DNA from: an uncultured Kiloniellaceae bacterium
GTDB lineage: Bacteria; Pseudomonadota; Alphaproteobacteria; Kiloniellales; Kiloniellaceae
Length of the DNA stretch: 64,000 bases
NCBI GenBank assembly: GCA_947500035.1
Contig: CANMQP010000004.1
Location: 94,071-158,070, forward strand
Direction: 5' to 3'
This document shows, one piece after another, positions 27,738 to 35,857 of the stretch. The notes under the pieces are model-generated. The model was not told the DNA's origin, did not search any database, and worked only from the letters and a program-made list of their open reading frames with translations. Each line of letters starts with the position of its first letter. Position 1 is the first letter of the stretch. A program made the position numbers and the translations under genes.

Positions 27738-28798
27738 GGCTCCCCCTGTATGCCGCGCAGCAATGCGGTTTTGGTGACGACACCGACCACATTGCCGTCG
27801 TCTTTGATAAGAATCGGATGCTCGCTGTCGACCGACAGATCGACCAGCGCATTGAGATCGGTTTCCGGATCGGCAACCGGACAGACAGCCTCGTCCAGTC
27901 CATTTCCGCCATTGGCCCTGTAAGCTTCGAGCGGCTGCATAACCGTGTGTGCGAAGACCAGCTTCAGACGCGAAATGCCCGCCACGAAGTCGGAAACATA
28001 TTCGTCAGCCGGCTTGGTGACGATATCTTCCGGTGTGCCGATCTGTACGATCACGCCATCCTTCATGATGGCGATACGGCTGCCCATCCGGATCGCCTCG
28101 TCGAGATCGTGGGTGATAAAGAGCGTGGTCTTATGCATCACCTGGGAAAGCGCCAGGAACTCGTCCTGCAACTGGCGCCGGATCAGCGGGTCGAGTGCCG
28201 AGAAGGGCTCGTCCATCAGCAGAATGTCGGGATCCGCGGCCAAGGCCCGCGCAAGCCCGACCCGTTGCTGCATGCCCCCGGAGAGCTCGGAGGGATAGCG
28301 ATCGCCGTAGCCGGTCAGATCGACCTTGGCGATGGTTTCGTCGGCGGCCATGCTGCGCTGATAACTGTCGACGCCGCGAAGCTCCAACGCAAACCCCACG
28401 TTGTCGCGCACCGTGCGGTGCGGCAGCAGTGCCATGTTCTGAAAGACCATGCCGATGGTCTCCGCGCGCAACTGCCGCAGCTCTTCATCGCCCAGAATGT
28501 TGACATCGCGGCCGTTCAACAGAATTTCGCCTGCGGTCGGCTCGATCAGCCGGTTGATGTGCCTGACCAGGGTCGACTTTCCCGACCCTGATAGGCCCAT
28601 GATGCAAAATATTTCGCCCTGCGCGACGGCAAAAGACGCGTCCGCCACACCGACCACGCAGCCGAACTGCTGCAAGACATCGCTCTTCGTGAGATTGTCC
28701 CTGCGAATAGCTTCGAGGGCTTCATCCGCCCGGGATCCGAAGATCTTCCAGACAGACCGCACCTCAATGACCGGAGCCCCTGCATCCGTATTTTTCAT
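27734..28798 (-). CDS. Glycine-betaine/quaternary-amine ABC transporter ATPase with C-terminal CBS domain (ProV/OpuAA)
   Basis: 354 aa from the ATG at 28798. A longer form from 28888 would begin upstream of the operator and promoter, so it is rejected. Seen: Walker A GLSGSGKSTLVRH, Q-loop MVFQNMALLPH, signature LSGGMQQRVGLARAL, Walker B ILLMDEPFSALDPL, THDLDEAIRMG, and a C-terminal CBS unit ending in IKDDGNVVGVVTKTALL. In OpuA the CBS module senses ionic strength. First gene of the importer operon, under the 24-bp palindrome at 28819-28842. Confidence 0.9.
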   Translation of the reverse strand: MKNTDAGAPVIEVRSVWKIFGSRADEALEAIRRDNLTKSDVLQQFGCVVGVADASFAVAQGEIFCIMGLSGSGKSTLVRHINRLIEPTAGEILLNGRDVNILGDEELRQLRAETIGMVFQNMALLPHRTVRDNVGFALELRGVDSYQRSMAADETIAKVDLTGYGDRYPSELSGGMQQRVGLARALAADPDILLMDEPFSALDPLIRRQLQDEFLALSQVMHKTTLFITHDLDEAIRMGSRIAIMKDGVIVQIGTPEDIVTKPADEYVSDFVAGISRLKLVFAHTVMQPLEAYRANGGNGLDEAVCPVADPETDLNALVDLSVDSEHPILIKDDGNVVGVVTKTALLRGIQGEP

Positions 28799-28818
28799 AA
28801 CCCGTCCCTGCGTTATCG

Positions 28819-28842
28819 CTTTATGTAACCGGTTACATAAAG
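28819..28842 (-). promoter_or_regulatory. Perfect 24-bp LacI-type operator on the importer promoter
   Basis: Perfect palindrome with half-site CTTTATGTAACC and core TGTAACCGGTTACA, centred 32 nt upstream of the ATPase start. It directly abuts the predicted -10 and is followed by the lacI-family gene on the opposite strand, the classical repressor-operator arrangement. Confidence 0.8.
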
Positions 28843-28870
28843 CATAGTCGGAAAAGTTCTCCGGGCGCAA
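28841..28870 (-). promoter_or_regulatory. Predicted promoter of the quaternary-amine importer
   Basis: On the minus strand, -35 TTGCGC (28865-28870), 18-nt spacer, -10 TATGCT (28841-28846). The operator palindrome starts at the -10, so a bound LacI protein would block initiation. Confidence 0.45.
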
Positions 28871-28889
28871 GGCACTTTGAATCATCACT

Positions 28890-29008
28890 TCGGCTCGGGT
28901 CGAGAGAGCTCGTGTCGAAAGAGTTCGGGTGGACGGGCTTGGGTCGAGAGAGCTTGGGTTGAACGGGCTTGGGTCGAGAGAGCTTGGGTTGAACGGGCTT
29001 GGGCGATA
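28890..29008. repeat. 15-bp tandem repeat array upstream of the lacI-family gene
   Basis: Five clear units from 28934 to 29008 alternate between CGGGCTTGGGTCGAG and AGAGCTTGGGTTGAA, giving a 30-bp higher-order period; degenerate units extend back to about 28890. It lies between the importer promoter and the regulator start. Reading frames across it give low-complexity peptides on both strands that I regard as artefacts. Confidence 0.85.
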
Positions 29009-29070
29009 AGCTCTCGAAGGCAGGAAAAAAACACAGCTGATGATGCATCAGAAAATTCGGAAAAAAGTAA

Positions 29071-30120
29071 TTGGGTAAGCAGCTTTCCGGGAGTGGCCGG
29101 CGCGCGACGGGCAGCGTGGGCGTGCGGGATGTGGCCAAGGCCGCAGGCGTGTCGACCGCCACGGTCTCGCGCGCGCTCAACCAGCCCCACCAGGTTTCCG
29201 AAGAACTTCGCAAACACGTGGCCTCGGTCGCCGCTGAACTGAATTACATTCCTGATCCGGCGGCCCGTGCGCTCTCGTCGCAGAAAACCTTCAGGATCGG
29301 CGCACTGATCCCGACCATCGCGAATTCCATCTACTCGCGCTTTGTGGAAGCCCTGCAACGCCGCCTGCGTCAGTCGGGCTATAGCCTTGTCCTCGCCAAC
29401 TACGATTTTGACGAGAGTCTTGAGATGGAAGAGGCTCAGGCGCTGGTGGAATCCGGGATCGACGCCCTTGTGCTGGCCGGCGAGCAGCGATCGCCGGAGC
29501 TCTATGACCTCTTAAATCGCCGCAAAATTCCCTATCTCCTGATTTCGATTTATCTCCCTGACAGCCCACATCGCTGTGTCGGTTACGACAATCGGGCCGG
29601 CGCCGAGGCCATGACCCGCTACATTCTGGAACTCGGGCATCGGGAAATCGGTGTTCTCGAAGGTCCGTCTGGTATCAACGACCGGGCCCGGCTGCGCACC
29701 AAGGGCATTATGGACGCGCTGAAGGATTTCGGCGTCACGCTCCCCGCAACACGTATCACCGGTCGCTCCTTCTCCGTTCATAATGGTCGCGAGGGACTCG
29801 CCGAATTGCTGGAGGCCGCGCCGGAAATCACGGCCGTGATTTGCGGCAATGACGTCCTCGCCATCGGCGCCTTGATGGAAGCGCAAGCGCGCGGTCTGAC
29901 CGTTCCCGAGGACCTCTCCATCTGCGGATACGATGGCCTCGACATTGCGCAAGACATGGTACCCCAGATCACGACCGTACATGTCCCCACGGCGCAAATG
30001 GGGTTGAAAACCGCCGAGTCGCTGGTGACCCTGCTTTCAGGCGAGGAAACGCCGCACAGCGTTCTGATCGAAACCCGCCTGGTCCCCGGTGGATCGACAG
30101 CGCCGCCCCGGTCGCGGTAA
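29071..30120 (+). CDS. LacI-family transcriptional regulator
   Basis: 349 aa from a TTG at 29071 preceded by GGAAAAAAG; a GTG at 29119 is an alternative. Seen: LacI helix-turn-helix VRDVAKAAGVSTATVSRALN, hinge region ARALSSQKTFRIGALIP and a periplasmic-binding-protein-like effector domain (ICGNDVLAIGALMEAQ, LSICGYDGLDIAQDM). Divergent from the quaternary-amine importer and very likely its repressor through the palindrome at 28819-28842. Effector unknown; a ligand-binding fold of this class usually senses the transported compound or a breakdown product. Confidence 0.85.
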   Translation: MGKQLSGSGRRATGSVGVRDVAKAAGVSTATVSRALNQPHQVSEELRKHVASVAAELNYIPDPAARALSSQKTFRIGALIPTIANSIYSRFVEALQRRLRQSGYSLVLANYDFDESLEMEEAQALVESGIDALVLAGEQRSPELYDLLNRRKIPYLLISIYLPDSPHRCVGYDNRAGAEAMTRYILELGHREIGVLEGPSGINDRARLRTKGIMDALKDFGVTLPATRITGRSFSVHNGREGLAELLEAAPEITAVICGNDVLAIGALMEAQARGLTVPEDLSICGYDGLDIAQDMVPQITTVHVPTAQMGLKTAESLVTLLSGEETPHSVLIETRLVPGGSTAPPRSR

Positions 30121-30129
30121 CTCGAGAAC

Positions 30130-30834
30130 TCAGTGCCCGCCGGTCACAGGCAGAAGCGCGCCACTGACGGCCCGCGCCTCGGGCGACGCCAGAAACGTCA
30201 CCACCGCAGCCAGGTCCTCGGGCTTGACCCATTTGTCAGGGTCGGCGCCCGGCATGGCCGCGCGGTTTTGCGGCGTATCGATAATACTGGGCAGCACCGC
30301 GTTCACCGTCACACCCTTGCCGGCAAGCTCCGCCGCCATCGCTTCGGTCACGCGCATAACTACTGATTTCGTCGCGGTATAGGCGCCCATGCCCGCGACG
30401 CCACTGCGTGCAGCGGCGGCCCCGACCGTCACGACACGCCCCGCGCCCTGGGCGACCATGCCAGGCAACAGGGCCTTCACGGCGGACAGCAGGGTCTGGG
30501 CGTTGAGCCCCAGCATCTGATCCCAGACTTCTGCAGAGGTTTCATGGACAGGCTCGCCCATGTGAAAGCCGCCCGCGATCGCGCAGAGCACGTCGCAGGA
30601 ACGGCCATCGGACAGAGCTTCCGCCAAGGCCGCGGCCGTCACCGCCTCGTCACGCAGGTCGGTCGCGAGTTTTTCGCGGGTGTCCGATGTGCCGGGAAAG
30701 ACCTCATCCAGTCTTGCGGCATCGACATCGACCAGAAGCAAGCGAGCGCCTTCCGCTTCAAAAGCCGCAGCAACGGCCTGCCCCAGATTACCTGCCGCAC
30801 CCGTGACGACGACGGTCTTGTTCTCAAATCTCAT
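30130..30834 (-). CDS. Short-chain dehydrogenase/reductase
   Basis: 234 aa from the ATG at 30834; an upstream in-frame start at 30894 would add 20 residues ahead of the Rossmann fold. Seen: TGAAGNLGQ nucleotide loop, AGRVVTVGAAAAR with a catalytic position occupied by Ala/Gly rather than the usual Ser nearby, and YTATKSVVMRV with Tyr and Lys. C-terminus SGALLPVTGGH. Convergent with the LacI gene, 9 nt away. Substrate unknown. Confidence 0.8.
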   Translation of the reverse strand: MRFENKTVVVTGAAGNLGQAVAAAFEAEGARLLLVDVDAARLDEVFPGTSDTREKLATDLRDEAVTAAALAEALSDGRSCDVLCAIAGGFHMGEPVHETSAEVWDQMLGLNAQTLLSAVKALLPGMVAQGAGRVVTVGAAAARSGVAGMGAYTATKSVVMRVTEAMAAELAGKGVTVNAVLPSIIDTPQNRAAMPGADPDKWVKPEDLAAVVTFLASPEARAVSGALLPVTGGH

Positions 30835-30992
30835 GACGCCTCTAGCCTTTCCTTGGGATTGCTGGTGCACGTGCCAATAAATTGGCACGGCCACACAGCA
30901 AGACTAGTGTGATGTTTCTGAAGTTCGTCACATCATCTGCGGCGAATTTTAGAGACTGAATCACACTAGATTCAATGAGATGGTGTCCCGTT

Positions 30993-31026
30993 GAATCTGA
31001 AATTCAATGAAGTGAATTTCAGATTC
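30993..31026. repeat. Perfect 14-bp inverted repeat in the copA-SDR gap
   Basis: GAATCTGAAATTCA / TGAATTTCAGATTC with a 6-nt spacer. No T-run follows on either strand, so it is not a standard terminator. The flanks carry related TGAATC/GATTCA words, suggesting a small repeat element. The rest of the 30835-31158 gap shows another short dyad (GATGCA / TGCATC, 31117-31132) and nothing else. Confidence 0.55.
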
Positions 31027-31158
31027 GAGATACTAGGGAAAAAGCAGCGCAACGTGCGTGCTTTTTAGAGGTTTTCAGATCGAGAAATACAGGATTCAAG
31101 CAAGACTTGCGGCCTTGATGCAAGAATGCATCGTTCAGCGAGTTTTAGGTCCGCCACA

Positions 31159-33336
31159 CTACAGCCCTGATTTCCAGCGCTTCAGGAACAGAGAATTGGT
31201 CACGACACTGACACTCGAGAAAGCCATGGCTGCTCCGGCGAAGGCCGGGTTCAGCACCCCGGAGACCGCCAGTGGAATGCAGATCAGGTTGTAGATAAAG
31301 GCCCAAAAGAGATTCTGGCGGATTTTGACAATCGTGGCCCGCGCGACCCGCAAGGCAGCGGACACCAGACGCGGGTCCGGCCGCATCAGGGTAATCGCCG
31401 CCGTCTCCATCGCGACATCGCTGCCGCTGCCCATGGCAATGCCGAGGTCCGCCTCCGCCAGGGCGGGCGCGTCGTTGACGCCGTCCCCGACCATCGCCAC
31501 GACCTGTCCCGCTGCCCTCAGGCGTGAGAGTTCCTCGACCTTATCCTCGGGACGCAGAGGGCCGAGCGCCCGGTCGACACCGAGACTTCGCGAAATGAGG
31601 TCCACGACAATCTGATTGTCGCCGCTGAGCATGAGGGTTCGGACACCGGTTTCCTGCAGCTGCGATATGGCCTCCGCGGAGGTTTCGCGCAGCGGATCAC
31701 TCAGAGCAAAGACGCCGCGCAGGCTGCCATCGACGGCAACGAAAACCGGCGTCTCCCCTCTCGCCGCCATGCGATCGCCTTGGGGTTTCAAAGCATCCAA
31801 CGCAATCCCGGCCTCCGCCATCATCGCTGGATTTCCGATGGTAAGCTCCTGACTTCCAACCTGCGCCAGAATCCCCCGGCCGGGACGGCTCTCAAAAGCG
31901 GTCACCGGCGACAGCTCCAATGCCTCCTCCCCGGCGCGGCGCAGAAAGGCTCTTGCCAGCGGGTGCTCGCTGCCCTGTTGAGCCGAGGCCGCCAGCTGTA
32001 AGAGTGAGACGTGATCGCCATCCAGAGCGGCAACATCGCTGATCGCGGGCAGGCCCTCGGTAACGGTCCCGGTTTTATCGAAGGCCACGGTGGTCACACG
32101 ATTGGCATGCTCCAGCGCTTCGACATCCTTGATCAGGATGCCCGCCTTAGCGGCCGCGCCGGTACCCGCGACAATCGCGGTCGGGGTCGCCAGTCCCAAG
32201 GCACAGGGGCAGGCAATCACAAGCACCGAGACCGCCGCGACCAGCGCTGTCTCAAACCCTGCACCGGCAAACAGCCAACCGACCAGCGTCGCAACCGCAA
32301 TCAGCATGATCACCGGCACGAAGACCGCGGAAATACGATCGACGAGTTGCTGCACCGGCGCCTTGCCACTCTGGGCGCGTTCGACCAAACGGATGATCCG
32401 GGCCAGAGTCGAGTCTTCACCAACCGCCCGTGCTTCCAGCTTTAGCAAGCCACTGCCGTTGATTGAGCCACCGATCACAGCCGCGCCTTCAGCGCGCAGA
32501 ACCGGCAGGCTCTCGCCCGTGACCAATGCTTCATCGACATCGCTGGAGCCTTCGACCACTTCGCCATCGACCGGTATCTTCTCGCCCGGCTTCACAATGA
32601 TGACATCGCCCCGCTGCACTTCCGCAATCGGCAGGACGACTTCGGCGCCGCCGCGCTGCACCCGCGCGGTTTCGGGCCGCAGAGCCATCAGCTCCCGGAT
32701 CGCAGAGGAGGTGCTGCGCTTGGCACGGGCTTCGAGAAGCTTCCCCGCGAGAATCAGTGTGATCACAACAACAGCTGCTTCGAAGTAGAGATGGCCGTCC
32801 GCAAGCGCCGGCGGCAGGAGTCCCTCGGCAGAGAGCAAAACCGCAAGGCTGTAGAAGAAGGCCGCCGAGGTTCCCAGCGCCACCAGCACGTCCATGTTTG
32901 CCGCGCCCGCGCGCAACGCGCTCCAGGCGCCGAGATAAAAGCGCCGGCCGATCCAGAACTGCACGGGCGATGCCAGGACGAATTGCAGCCAGCCGGGAAG
33001 CCCCCAGTCCGAACCCGCCATCATCAGGAACATATGCGCCATGAACGGCACAGTGATCAAACCTGCGATCACAAGCTGCCAAAGCTCCGATGAAAGCCCA
33101 GCGGTCCGGTCCCCGGCATCACGCGCAGGCACATCAGGTTCAACGGCAGCGTATCCGGCGGCGCGCACGCTTTCAACGAGCGTTGCGCGATCGACACTTC
33201 CGGTCACATCAGCTTTTTCCAGGGCGAAACTGACATCGGCGCTCAGAACCCCCGGCACTTTGCGCAGGGCCTTCTCCAACCGCTGGGCGCAGTTGCTGCA
33301 GGTCATGCCCTCGATCGCGAAAACGTATGAACTCAC
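31159..33336 (-). CDS. copA: Copper-exporting P1B-type ATPase
   Basis: 725 aa. Seen: one N-terminal metal-binding domain with MTCSNC (residues 11-16), eight membrane segments, the TGES actuator loop at about 273, the ion-path motif CPC at 376-378, the phosphorylation site DKTGT at 420, and GDGVNDAPALAEADLGIAMG near the C-terminus. CPC plus the MerR-type promoter upstream indicates Cu(I) efflux from cytoplasm to periplasm. Only one metal-binding domain is present, where many CopA proteins have two. It appears monocistronic. Confidence 0.93.
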   Translation of the reverse strand: MSSYVFAIEGMTCSNCAQRLEKALRKVPGVLSADVSFALEKADVTGSVDRATLVESVRAAGYAAVEPDVPARDAGDRTAGLSSELWQLVIAGLITVPFMAHMFLMMAGSDWGLPGWLQFVLASPVQFWIGRRFYLGAWSALRAGAANMDVLVALGTSAAFFYSLAVLLSAEGLLPPALADGHLYFEAAVVVITLILAGKLLEARAKRSTSSAIRELMALRPETARVQRGGAEVVLPIAEVQRGDVIIVKPGEKIPVDGEVVEGSSDVDEALVTGESLPVLRAEGAAVIGGSINGSGLLKLEARAVGEDSTLARIIRLVERAQSGKAPVQQLVDRISAVFVPVIMLIAVATLVGWLFAGAGFETALVAAVSVLVIACPCALGLATPTAIVAGTGAAAKAGILIKDVEALEHANRVTTVAFDKTGTVTEGLPAISDVAALDGDHVSLLQLAASAQQGSEHPLARAFLRRAGEEALELSPVTAFESRPGRGILAQVGSQELTIGNPAMMAEAGIALDALKPQGDRMAARGETPVFVAVDGSLRGVFALSDPLRETSAEAISQLQETGVRTLMLSGDNQIVVDLISRSLGVDRALGPLRPEDKVEELSRLRAAGQVVAMVGDGVNDAPALAEADLGIAMGSGSDVAMETAAITLMRPDPRLVSAALRVARATIVKIRQNLFWAFIYNLICIPLAVSGVLNPAFAGAAMAFSSVSVVTNSLFLKRWKSGL

Positions 33337-33371
33337 GGGATTATCCAGTGCCGGGTTATGGATTCGACAGC

Positions 33372-33402
33372 AAGATAAGAGTTCCAGTCACTGGAAGGTC
33401 AA
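33372..33402 (-). promoter_or_regulatory. MerR/CueR-type copper-responsive promoter of copA
   Basis: Minus strand: -35 TTGACC (33397-33402), a 19-nt spacer and -10 TATCTT (33372-33377). The spacer contains the perfect dyad TTCCAGT-G-ACTGGAA (33382-33396). An overlong 19-nt spacer with a dyad inside is the hallmark of promoters untwisted by MerR-family activators, here CueR/HmrR. The activator gene is not in the window. Confidence 0.85.
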
Positions 33403-33499
33403 GGGGGGAGGCCGCCGGTGGAACCGGGACGCAAAAAGCCCTTAAAGCGCCTGTCCGAGACGGCTTGACGCTCGCGCGCTTCTCCGCTCCCATGGCGCC

Positions 33500-34315
33500 A
33501 TGATGATCGTAGCCCAGATTACCGACACTCACATCAAACCGCGCGGCGTCCTGGCGTACGGCCGGGTCGACACCGGGCCCTTCCTGTCAGCGTCCGTTGC
33601 CCACATCAACGCGCTGGATCCAATGCCGGATCTCGTCATCCTGACAGGAGATGTGACCGATGGCGGCGCACCAGAGGAGTTTGATCACCTCCGCGACCTC
33701 CTGGCGCCATTAACGCCCCCGTTGATCGCTCTTCCTGGCAATCACGATAGACGCGAGACCTTTCGCGATGCCTTCAGGGATCGCATGGATATGCCAGAAC
33801 ACGGCCATCTCAGCTACGCGGAGGAGCGATTTCCTCTCCGGCTGGTGATGATCGACGATACGGTCCCCGGGCAACGTCACGGTGAAATCACCGCCGAGCT
33901 CGCAAACTGGCTGGAAGACACCCTGGCGGCGGCATCCGGCAAGCCAACCCTGGTTGCCATGCACCATCCGCCCTTCGTTACCGGGATCACGCACATGGAT
34001 GTCCAGAATTGCCGCGGTTCGGAACGGCTATCCGCGGTTTTGAAGAAACACCCGCAGGTCCTGGGACTCGTCTGCGGTCATGTTCATCGCAACATCTTGA
34101 CCTCCTTCGCGGGCAAACCCGCCAGTGTCTGCCCCAGTCAGGCCCATGCGGTCAGCCTCGCTCTGGCCCCTGACGCCCCTCCGAGCTACCACATGGACCC
34201 GCCCTCGCTGCATCTGCATAGATGGCGCGACGACGGCACGCCTTTCGGCAGCCTGCTCACACACCAGAGCTTTATCGGCGAGATTGACGGACCGCATTCC
34301 TTTTCGATGAAGTGA
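33500..34315 (+). CDS. Calcineurin-like phosphodiesterase (CpdA/3',5'-cyclic nucleotide type)
   Basis: 271 aa. Seen: the metallophosphoesterase blocks in order, AQITDTHIK, LTGDVTDGG, LPGNHDRRE, MHHPP and CGHVHRN, which bind two metals. This length and the TDTH start match the CpdA/GpdQ class that hydrolyses cyclic nucleotides or phosphodiesters in the cytoplasm. Divergent from copA across its copper promoter, and facing a small membrane protein gene. The exact substrate is not determined. Confidence 0.85.
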   Translation: MMIVAQITDTHIKPRGVLAYGRVDTGPFLSASVAHINALDPMPDLVILTGDVTDGGAPEEFDHLRDLLAPLTPPLIALPGNHDRRETFRDAFRDRMDMPEHGHLSYAEERFPLRLVMIDDTVPGQRHGEITAELANWLEDTLAAASGKPTLVAMHHPPFVTGITHMDVQNCRGSERLSAVLKKHPQVLGLVCGHVHRNILTSFAGKPASVCPSQAHAVSLALAPDAPPSYHMDPPSLHLHRWRDDGTPFGSLLTHQSFIGEIDGPHSFSMK

Positions 34316-34323
34316 GATATCCC

Positions 34324-34352
34324 CCGCTCAGCCCGACGTTCGGATTGAGCGG
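34324..34352. terminator. Stem-loop between convergent genes
   Basis: CCGCTCA / TGAGCGG outer stem with an inner CCGA / TCGG stem, placed between the phosphodiesterase stop and the convergent small membrane protein stop. No T-run, so it may be a processing or Rho-assisted terminator. Confidence 0.4.
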
Positions 34353-34360
34353 CTGCGGTC

Positions 34361-34624
34361 TCAGTCGTTCGTTTGTTTCGCAGTCGACGAAACAGGCACC
34401 GTATTCCCGGTGGTGAGTAGAAACAGGGTTACGAGAACAATCGGGACCAGGATCAAAGCCGGAATAATGATCGCCGGATAGCCGAATGTGATTGCGGCAA
34501 TCAACCATGCCAGCATGAGGTTCACCACAAAAGCGATCTTTTCATTGTCGCCGCCGCGCAGCGCGCTGCGCAACAGGAAGCCGGAGGCCGATAGAGCCAG
34601 GGCGATGACGAAATATAGAAACAT
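34361..34624 (-). CDS. Small membrane protein of unknown function
   Basis: 87 aa from the ATG at 34624, or 91 aa from a GTG at 34636. Three hydrophobic segments (LYFVIALALSASGFLLR, FVVNLMLAWLIAAITFG, IIIPALILVPIVLVTLFLL) and a polar C-terminus. I do not recognise the family. The regular helix spacing supports it being a real inner-membrane protein. Confidence 0.55.
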   Translation of the reverse strand: MFLYFVIALALSASGFLLRSALRGGDNEKIAFVVNLMLAWLIAAITFGYPAIIIPALILVPIVLVTLFLLTTGNTVPVSSTAKQTND

Positions 34625-34800
34625 GGACTCTCTCACTCAGCAGTTGGAAGCCTCTTAACGGGAGCGATACGCCAACCCGCCGGGCCTTTCCCCGGATATT
34701 GGGCACTGCCTCACTGCGACCAAGAGCGACCAACTGTCTCACCCTTCGGCGAATTGATCATGGGAAACGCGAAAGTTCCGGAGTTTGCGGGATTGAAGAG

Positions 34801-34848
34801 AGTTGGAGTTGGAGTTGGAGTTGGAGTTGGAGTTGGAGTTGGAGTTGG
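34801..34848. repeat. Hexanucleotide microsatellite (AGTTGG)8
   Basis: Eight perfect copies, beginning 15 nt beyond the tetR stop and outside any supported gene. Perfect copies imply recent slippage, so copy number may vary between strains. Confidence 0.95.
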
Positions 34849-34862
34849 AACGGTTTGGCCGA

Positions 34863-35522
34863 TCACTCCGGACGGGCGCCGCCGGAGCCGTAACCGCTCA
34901 GGAAGAGCCGGACGGCGGAGCGGACTGCCTTTTCGATCTCGGCATCATCCGGTTTTGGGCCCACGCCAAGAACGAGGCGAATGAAAATGTCGCTTTTCAC
35001 CAGGGCAAAAAACTGCGCAGCCGCCAATTCGGGGTCCGGTACCACAAGCTCACCCTCGGCCTCCCGGACACGCAAATAGGTGGCGAGATCTTCAATCGAG
35101 CGCTTTGGACCTGCCCGGTAGAAAGTATCGCCCAACTCCGGAAACCGCTCGGACTCGGCGGCCGCGATGCGGAAGGTGGTAAGCACGATGTCGGAGGAGA
35201 CGGTTTTTAGAAATCCCAGACCAACACAGGTCAGAACCTCTTCAGCCGGTTTGTTCGGAAGCTCATTGTTGACCATATCGGATCTGTTTTCACAGACATC
35301 GGTCATGACCGCTTCAAACAAAGCATCCTTGCCGGAAAAATAACTGTAGACGGTTCGTTTGGAGACCTCGGCGGCGGCAGCAATGGCATCCATGCTGGTC
35401 GCGCCGTAACCGGATTCCAGGAAGAGCTGCGCGGCAGCACAGACAATCGCGTCACGCTTCGGCGTCGATTCGACGCAATAGTGCTCCGCCGTATGACCGG
35501 CCGCCGTCTCCATGGCTCGCAT
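34863..35522 (-). CDS. TetR-family transcriptional regulator
   Basis: 219 aa. Seen: N-terminal helix-turn-helix AAAAEVSKRTVYSYFSGKDALFEAVM (residues about 45-70) after a short leader, then an all-helical ligand domain typical of the AcrR/TetR_C group. The neighbours do not reveal its target; it may control itself and genes elsewhere. Divergent from the ArsR operon across a 335-nt AT-rich region. Confidence 0.85.
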   Translation of the reverse strand: MRAMETAAGHTAEHYCVESTPKRDAIVCAAAQLFLESGYGATSMDAIAAAAEVSKRTVYSYFSGKDALFEAVMTDVCENRSDMVNNELPNKPAEEVLTCVGLGFLKTVSSDIVLTTFRIAAAESERFPELGDTFYRAGPKRSIEDLATYLRVREAEGELVVPDPELAAAQFFALVKSDIFIRLVLGVGPKPDDAEIEKAVRSAVRLFLSGYGSGGARPE

Positions 35523-35857
35523 GCTTCCGCCTTTCAGGACCCGTTCCTCCTCTTGGATCTACCGTGTCTCACCAACTGGCACCGGCACTTTGGCGTCAAA
35601 CACCGAAGGACAGATGCAAGCGGCACCAGTGCCCTTTGCTCTGCACCTATTATGCATTTTTTTTGGAAAGATCATGATGACATAAATCAGCGTTGCGCGA
35701 ATACAAGGAATTTACGCATATCCTACGGGTAAATCCTTACAATTCCCGCCACCAGACTGTGCTTTTATCTTCGCCAGCACTCGCAAAGATAGACTTGACG
35801 GATTTAAATTTCATATGTAAGAAATTTCTATCGCATGAAAGAAGAAAGAGAAGCTGA
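35523..35857. promoter_or_regulatory. AT-rich divergent region between tetR and arsR-like genes
   Basis: 335 nt with no gene. Predicted arsR-side promoter: TTGACG (35796-35801), 17-nt spacer, TAAGAA (35819-35824). A dyad AAATTTC / GAAATTT (35807-35813 and 35822-35828) overlaps the -10, as expected for an ArsR-family autorepressor operator. Confidence 0.55.

Noticed and set aside
28798..28888. Longer N-terminus for the importer ATPase
   Set aside because: It would place the operator and -10 inside the coding region; the ATG at 28798 starts just before the family's conserved N-terminus.
28890..29008. CRISPR array
   Set aside because: Units are contiguous without unique spacers, so this is a minisatellite.
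28877..29242. 121-codon frame across the 15-bp repeat giving RAWVE-type repeats
   Set aside because: Low-complexity product of the tandem repeat; it overlaps the true LacI gene in another frame.
34754..34984. Plus-strand frame across the hexamer repeat giving Gly-Val repeats
   Set aside because: Artefact of the microsatellite, overlapping the tetR 3' end.
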